This document shows, piece by piece, positions 60,360 through 64,000 of a stretch of DNA of 64,000 nucleotides. Under the pieces are notes generated by a model. It saw only the letters and a list, made by a program, of their open reading frames with translations, had not been told where the DNA came from and made no database searches. Numbering within the stretch: the stretch's first letter is position 1; each line of letters begins with the position of its first letter. Location: contig NZ_MASW01000005.1 of the NCBI RefSeq assembly GCF_003202285.1, forward strand, positions 620,001-684,000, read 5' to 3'. Source of the stretch: Prauserella muralis. GTDB lineage: Bacteria > Actinomycetota > Actinomycetes > Mycobacteriales > Pseudonocardiaceae. A program made the position numbers and the translations under genes.

Positions 60360-61534
60360 CCGGGCCGGACGTCTTCGCGCCCGCCCAGCTCGGCCCTGTG
60401 CGGCTGCGCAACCGCGTCATCAAGGCGGCCACCTTCGAGGGGCGCACCCCGCAGGCACTGGTGACCGACGAGCTGATCGAGTACCACCTGCGTCCGGCCC
60501 GCGGCGGCGTCGGCATGACGACCGTCGCCTACTGCGCGGTGTCGCCGGAGGGCCGCACCGACCGCCACCAGCTGTGGATGCGACCTGAGGCCGTGCCCGG
60601 GCTGCGCAGGCTCACCGACGCCGTACACGCCGAAGGGTGCGCGGCCAGTGCCCAGCTGGGCCACGCGGGACCCGTGGCCAATGCCGCCTCCACCGGGCTG
60701 CCCGCGCTCGCCCCCGTCCGGATGCCGAGCCCGCTGGGCCTCCGGATGGTGCGCGCCGCGACCGCCGAGGACCTCGCCCGGATCGTGCGCGCGCACGCCG
60801 ACGCGGCGCGGATCGCCGCCGAGTCCGGTTTCGACGCCGTCGAGATCCACTTCGGACACAACTACCTCGCCAGCGCGTTTCTCAGCCCGCTGCTGAACCG
60901 GCGCAGGGACCGCTATGGCGGCAGCCTCGCCAACCGGGCCCGGCTCGCGCGGGACATCGCACGGGCGGTCCGCGACGCCGTGGGCGGCAGGCTCGCCGTG
61001 CTGGCCAAGTTGAACATGGACGACGGCGTGCCGGGTGGGTTGTGGCTCGACGAGAGCCTCCAGGTGGCGCGGTGGCTGGAGGCCGACGGCAGCGTCGACG
61101 CGCTCGAGCTGACCGCGGGCAGCTCGCTGCTCAACCCCATGTACCTGTTCACCGGCGACGCGCCGGTCCGCGAGTTCGCCGCGGCGTTCCCGCAGCCCGT
61201 GCGGGCCGGTATCCGCCTGGCGGGACGCCGGTTCCTGCGCGAGTACCCGTACCGGGAGGCCTACCTGCTCGACCGCGCGCGGCAGTTCCGGGCCGAGCTG
61301 CGGCTTCCGCTGGTGCTGCTCGGTGGCATCACGAACCGGCGGACCATGGACCTCGCGATGGCCGACGGCTTCGCGTTCGTCGCGCTCGCCCGCGCGCTGC
61401 TGCGGGAGCCCGGCCTGCTCCACCGGCTGCGTGCCGACCCCGACGCGCGGTCGCTCTGCGTGCACTGCAACCGATGCATGCCCACCATCTACCGCGGCAC
61501 GCGCTGCGTGCTCACGGCCGAGGAGAGCCACTGA
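60356..61534 (+). CDS. old-yellow-enzyme-type NADH:flavin oxidoreductase with C-terminal cysteine cluster
   Basis: A 392-aa FMN TIM-barrel reductase. AQLGHAGPVANAASTGLPAL, FDAVEIHFGHNYLASAFLSP and RRDRYGGSLANRARL are the OYE core. After the barrel come four cysteines (LCVHCNRCMP then TRC), reminiscent of the iron-sulfur ligands of dienoyl-CoA reductases, but the FAD/NAD domain that normally follows is absent. Bile-acid BaiCD/BaiH-type 3-oxo-steroid reductases share this front part. It overlaps the 3alpha-HSD-like gene (TGATG). Confidence 0.88.
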   Translation: MTGPDVFAPAQLGPVRLRNRVIKAATFEGRTPQALVTDELIEYHLRPARGGVGMTTVAYCAVSPEGRTDRHQLWMRPEAVPGLRRLTDAVHAEGCAASAQLGHAGPVANAASTGLPALAPVRMPSPLGLRMVRAATAEDLARIVRAHADAARIAAESGFDAVEIHFGHNYLASAFLSPLLNRRRDRYGGSLANRARLARDIARAVRDAVGGRLAVLAKLNMDDGVPGGLWLDESLQVARWLEADGSVDALELTAGSSLLNPMYLFTGDAPVREFAAAFPQPVRAGIRLAGRRFLREYPYREAYLLDRARQFRAELRLPLVLLGGITNRRTMDLAMADGFAFVALARALLREPGLLHRLRADPDARSLCVHCNRCMPTIYRGTRCVLTAEESH

Positions 61535-62307
61535 TGTCGACGACGGTCGTCACCGGCAGCACGTCCGGCATCGGCGCCGCGACCCGCGCGGCCCTGCGCG
61601 AGGCCGGGCACGCCGTCGTCGGCGTCGATCTGAGCGGTGCCGACGTCACCGCCGACCTGAGCACGGCCGAGGGCAGGCAGCGGGCGGTGGACGCGGTGCT
61701 CGACCGCTGCTCGGGCAGGCTCGACGGGCTGGTCGCCTGCGCCGGCCTCGGCCCGCACGTCGACGACCCCGCCCGCATCGTCGCGGTGAACTACCTCGGT
61801 GCGGTCGATCTGCTCGACGGGTTGTTCCCCGCGCTGCGCGCGGGCAGCGGCCCCGCGGCCGTCGCCGTGTCCTCGGTCGCGGCGGCGCACCTGACCTGGG
61901 AGACGAACCCGATCGCGGCAGCCGTGGACAGCGGTGACTTCTCCGGTGTCGAGAAGGCGGTGGCGTCCGCGGGCGAGTACCGGGGCCAGTTCGCCTACGC
62001 GGCGGCGAAGAACGCGCTGACGGTGGCCGTGCGGCGCCGCGCGGTGGAGTGGGGCGCCGCGGGGGTGCGGCTCAACACGGTCGCGCCCGGTGCCGTGGAC
62101 ACCCCGTTGCTCCGGGCGGGTGAAGACGATCCGCGGTACGGCGCGAGCATCCGCGGCTTCACCGCCCCGCTCGGCCGCCACGGCCGGCCGGACGAGATCG
62201 CCTCCCTCATCGTCTACCTGCTGGGACCGCACGCGGGATTCGTGCACGGCGCCCAGTTCGTCATCGACGGCGGCGCCGACGCGGCCCTGCGGCCCCACGC
62301 CGTCTGA
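61534..62307 (+). CDS. 3alpha-hydroxysteroid-dehydrogenase-like SDR
   Basis: A 257-aa short-chain dehydrogenase. Cofactor motif TGSTSGIGAATR and catalytic YAAAKNA are present. By memory it follows Comamonas testosteroni 3alpha-HSD/carbonyl reductase along most of its length (ADLSTAEGRQRAVDAVL, VAPGAVDTPLLRAG, FVHGAQFVIDGGADA). It should interconvert 3alpha-hydroxy and 3-oxo steroids. It is coupled to the OYE gene and TetR. Confidence 0.9.
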   Translation: MSTTVVTGSTSGIGAATRAALREAGHAVVGVDLSGADVTADLSTAEGRQRAVDAVLDRCSGRLDGLVACAGLGPHVDDPARIVAVNYLGAVDLLDGLFPALRAGSGPAAVAVSSVAAAHLTWETNPIAAAVDSGDFSGVEKAVASAGEYRGQFAYAAAKNALTVAVRRRAVEWGAAGVRLNTVAPGAVDTPLLRAGEDDPRYGASIRGFTAPLGRHGRPDEIASLIVYLLGPHAGFVHGAQFVIDGGADAALRPHAV

Positions 62308-62380
62308 ACTGGGGAACGTAACGCCGGACCCGGCTCACCGACTGTCGTCGCAGACCCGCACGGCGGCAGGAGAGTGCGTG

Positions 62381-63325
62381 ATGGAGAACTCGTCGGCAGG
62401 GCTGTTCCTGCTCGCGGCAGAGACGACCGTCGCGGTCACCCGCGAGGAGCACCACCAGCAGGTGCTCGCCCGCTACCCGGTCGCGGAGGGCGGTCAACGG
62501 CACGTCGCGGTGGAGCTCGGCTGGTGCGTCATCGGTGCGGGCAGGTATCGCGGCGAGTACGCCGTGGAGGTGCGGCTCGACGGCGTGCGGGTCGGCGAGC
62601 TGACCTACGCGATGTCGCAGCGTTACGGGCCGCTGATCGGCCAGGTGACCGAGCAGGGCGGCAGGCCGGGGTGCGAGGCGCTGATCCGGCGTGGCGGCAA
62701 GGGTCTCGAGATGGTGCTGCGCCTGCCCCGCCGGACCGAGGGCACCGCGGTGTTTCCCGCCGCCGGGGCCGGAGCCGCGGCAGCGACCACCCCGATGCCC
62801 GCGGTGGCGTCCGACCCGCCGTCCCGCGGCGGGTTCCGCTGGAAGCGTCCCTTGTGGATCGCGGCCGCGGTCGCCGGCGCGTTCCTCGTCATCGCTGCCA
62901 TCAGCAGCATCCTCGACCCGGCCACGCCGACCTCGGGTGACCCGGGCTCGCTCACCACCACCGCGGCTGCGCCGACGACGACCGTCGCGAGCACTCCCCC
63001 GTCACCCGAGGCCGCTCCTCCGCCACCGGAGACGAAACCACCCGCGCCCCCGGTCACGAAGCCGCCCGCGCCGAAGCCGCCTCCGGCTCCGCAGCCACCA
63101 CCCCGCCCCCAGCCCGAGCCTGCGCCGGAGCCGGAGCCCGCGCCGCCCCCACCCGCACCCGAATGCGACCCGAACTACACCGGCTGCGTGCCCGTGGCCA
63201 GCGACGTCGACTGCGCGGGCGGCAGCGGCAACGGCCCTGCCTACGTGAGCGGGCCGGTGCGCGTCGTCGGCAGCGACGTCTACGACCTGGACCGGGACGG
63301 CGACGGCATCGCCTGCGACTCCTGA
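62381..63325 (+). CDS. membrane-anchored protein with Excalibur calcium-binding domain
   Basis: A 314-aa protein. A cytosolic N-terminal domain (1-130), one transmembrane helix (LWIAAAVAGAFLVIAAISSI), a long Pro-rich stalk and a C-terminal Excalibur domain outside (DLDRDGDGIACDS, with CDPNYTGCVP before it). The acidic loop resembles an EF-hand half-site. It may sense or bind calcium at the envelope. The ATG at 62381 follows AGGAG at a spacing of 8; a GTG at 62378 is also possible. Confidence 0.82.
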   Translation: MENSSAGLFLLAAETTVAVTREEHHQQVLARYPVAEGGQRHVAVELGWCVIGAGRYRGEYAVEVRLDGVRVGELTYAMSQRYGPLIGQVTEQGGRPGCEALIRRGGKGLEMVLRLPRRTEGTAVFPAAGAGAAAATTPMPAVASDPPSRGGFRWKRPLWIAAAVAGAFLVIAAISSILDPATPTSGDPGSLTTTAAAPTTTVASTPPSPEAAPPPPETKPPAPPVTKPPAPKPPPAPQPPPRPQPEPAPEPEPAPPPPAPECDPNYTGCVPVASDVDCAGGSGNGPAYVSGPVRVVGSDVYDLDRDGDGIACDS

Positions 63326-63358
63326 GCGGGCCGAGCCGGCGCCGGCCCTGGCGCGGAA

Positions 63359-63377
63359 ATAGAACACGTTCTATTAT
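63359..63377 (+). promoter_or_regulatory. KstR-type operator over a -10 (TATTAT)
   Basis: ATAGAAC-AC-GTTCTAT (63359-63374) is a perfect 7-bp inverted repeat and fits the mycobacterial/rhodococcal KstR consensus TnnAACnnGTTnnA. TATTAT (63372-63377) overlaps it. A KstR-like repressor here would control the alcohol dehydrogenase below. Confidence 0.7.
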
Positions 63378-63433
63378 GCGCGGAGCGGCTCCCCAACGGT
63401 GGGGTGTCCGGCCTGCCTTGGAGGTGGACAACG

Positions 63434-64000
63434 ATGCGAACCCGCGCCGCGGCGCTGCTGGAGCAGCCGGGCAAGTGGCAGATCGTCGACGTGGACCTGG
63501 ACGAACCGTCGGCGAACGAGGTGCTCGTCCGGTTCGTCGCGGCGGGGCTGTGCCACTCCGACGACCACGCGGCCACGGGCGACATGCCGGTCGGCAGGCT
63601 GCCGCTCATCGGCGGCCACGAGGGCGCCGGTGTCGTCGAGAAGGTGGGCCCCGGGGTGCGCTCGCTGGCGGTCGGCGACCGGGTGGTCGCCCAGTTCGTG
63701 CCGTCGTGCGGCCGGTGCCTGCCCTGCGCGTCGGGCCGCGGGAACCTGTGTGACCTCGGCATGTACGCGCTGGCCGGGTCGATGGCCGACGGCACCTACC
63801 GCGCGCACCACGACGGCGCCGACGTCGGTCAGATGACCATGGTCGGCACGTTCGCCGAGCACGCCGTCGTCTCCGAGTTCTCGCTGACCAAGATCGGTGA
63901 CGACATCCCGTTCCACGTCGCCGCCCTGCTCTCCTGCGGCGTGCCCACCGGCTGGGGCTCCGCGGAGTACGGCGCCGAGGTGGAGGCCGGGCACACCGTG
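63434..64000 (+). CDS. NDMA-dependent (mycofactocin-type) alcohol dehydrogenase, N-terminal part
   Basis: The first 189 residues of a zinc-dependent MDR dehydrogenase cut off by the right edge. GLCHSDDHA and GGHEGAG carry catalytic zinc ligands; SCGRCLPCASGRGNLC is the structural zinc loop. The group keeps NAD bound and is re-oxidised via mycofactocin or the artificial acceptor NDMA. Behind a KstR-type operator, a role in steroid side-chain alcohol oxidation is plausible. The ATG follows GGAGG. Confidence 0.9.
   Translation, partial: MRTRAAALLEQPGKWQIVDVDLDEPSANEVLVRFVAAGLCHSDDHAATGDMPVGRLPLIGGHEGAGVVEKVGPGVRSLAVGDRVVAQFVPSCGRCLPCASGRGNLCDLGMYALAGSMADGTYRAHHDGADVGQMTMVGTFAEHAVVSEFSLTKIGDDIPFHVAALLSCGVPTGWGSAEYGAEVEAGHTV

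Noticed and set aside
1-64000. tRNA, rRNA, CRISPR, insertion sequences, prophage, biosynthetic megasynthases
   Set aside because: None was recognised on reading; intergenic gaps are short and hold no cloverleaf-like or repeat-spacer patterns.

Overview
The window is high-GC DNA packed with short-intergenic genes on both strands. Many genes use GTG starts, and several appear leaderless, with a TANNNT hexamer 6-7 bases before the start codon. F420-type enzymes, a conservon, a LigD polymerase domain, an NDMA-dependent alcohol dehydrogenase and GGGTA(C/G) stress promoters point to an actinomycete. The best guess is a Pseudonocardiaceae member (Amycolatopsis/Saccharomonospora/Prauserella type). 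No rRNA, tRNA, CRISPR array, insertion sequence or prophage was seen.

Layout. 1-9.8 kb: PAS-type regulator (cut by the edge), OsmC, Hsp20, a TetR/hydrolase pair with a duplicated operator, a frameshifted drug exporter, a FadR-type regulator with a fatty-acid hydroxylase, a stand-alone E2 acyltransferase core, a beta-lactamase-fold/rhodanese protein, a LiaF-like envelope protein and an AMIN-like lipoprotein. 9.9-20.9 kb: AurF-type diiron protein with TetR; an IclR regulator with E1-alpha, E1-beta and a single lipoyl domain; a LigD polymerase domain; a Tat-exported hydrolase; PobA with an IclR regulator. 20.9-25.1 kb: ABC exporter and a NarL-type two-component system.

25-36 kb is the most coherent part. 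A potassium channel, a DUF421 protein, a small protein, an MFS-cydA-cydB-lipoprotein operon, two lipoproteins and a small charged protein each have an upstream element of the form GNNT-N15/17-GGGTA(C/G). This is the promoter type of actinobacterial sigma-B/sigma-F. A STAS protein sits among them. Two more such elements precede the beta-lactamase-fold/rhodanese gene (8.4 kb) and a 164-aa protein (12 kb). The region reads as a local stress/respiration regulon.

36-49 kb: a double-length UxaA-type dehydratase with GntR regulator and an atypical Nramp-like transporter; DUF2975/XRE pair; two F420-type enzymes; an M4 protease interrupted by an in-frame stop; an ECF41 sigma factor; a histidine-phosphatase-like protein and an SMP-30/strictosidine-synthase-like protein. 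49.7-54.4 kb: an MHYT protein and a complete four-gene conservon (cvnA-D). 54.5-64 kb: an exported GH78 alpha-L-rhamnosidase, small enzymes, then a TetR-OYE-3alpha-hydroxysteroid-dehydrogenase-like operon, an Excalibur protein and an alcohol dehydrogenase behind a perfect KstR-type operator. The right edge therefore looks like the start of a steroid-degradation region.

Three genes carry single-site lesions (exporter frameshift near 4340, lipoprotein signal-peptide frameshift near 34077, TAA in the protease at 44214-44216). Each could be real decay or an assembly error.
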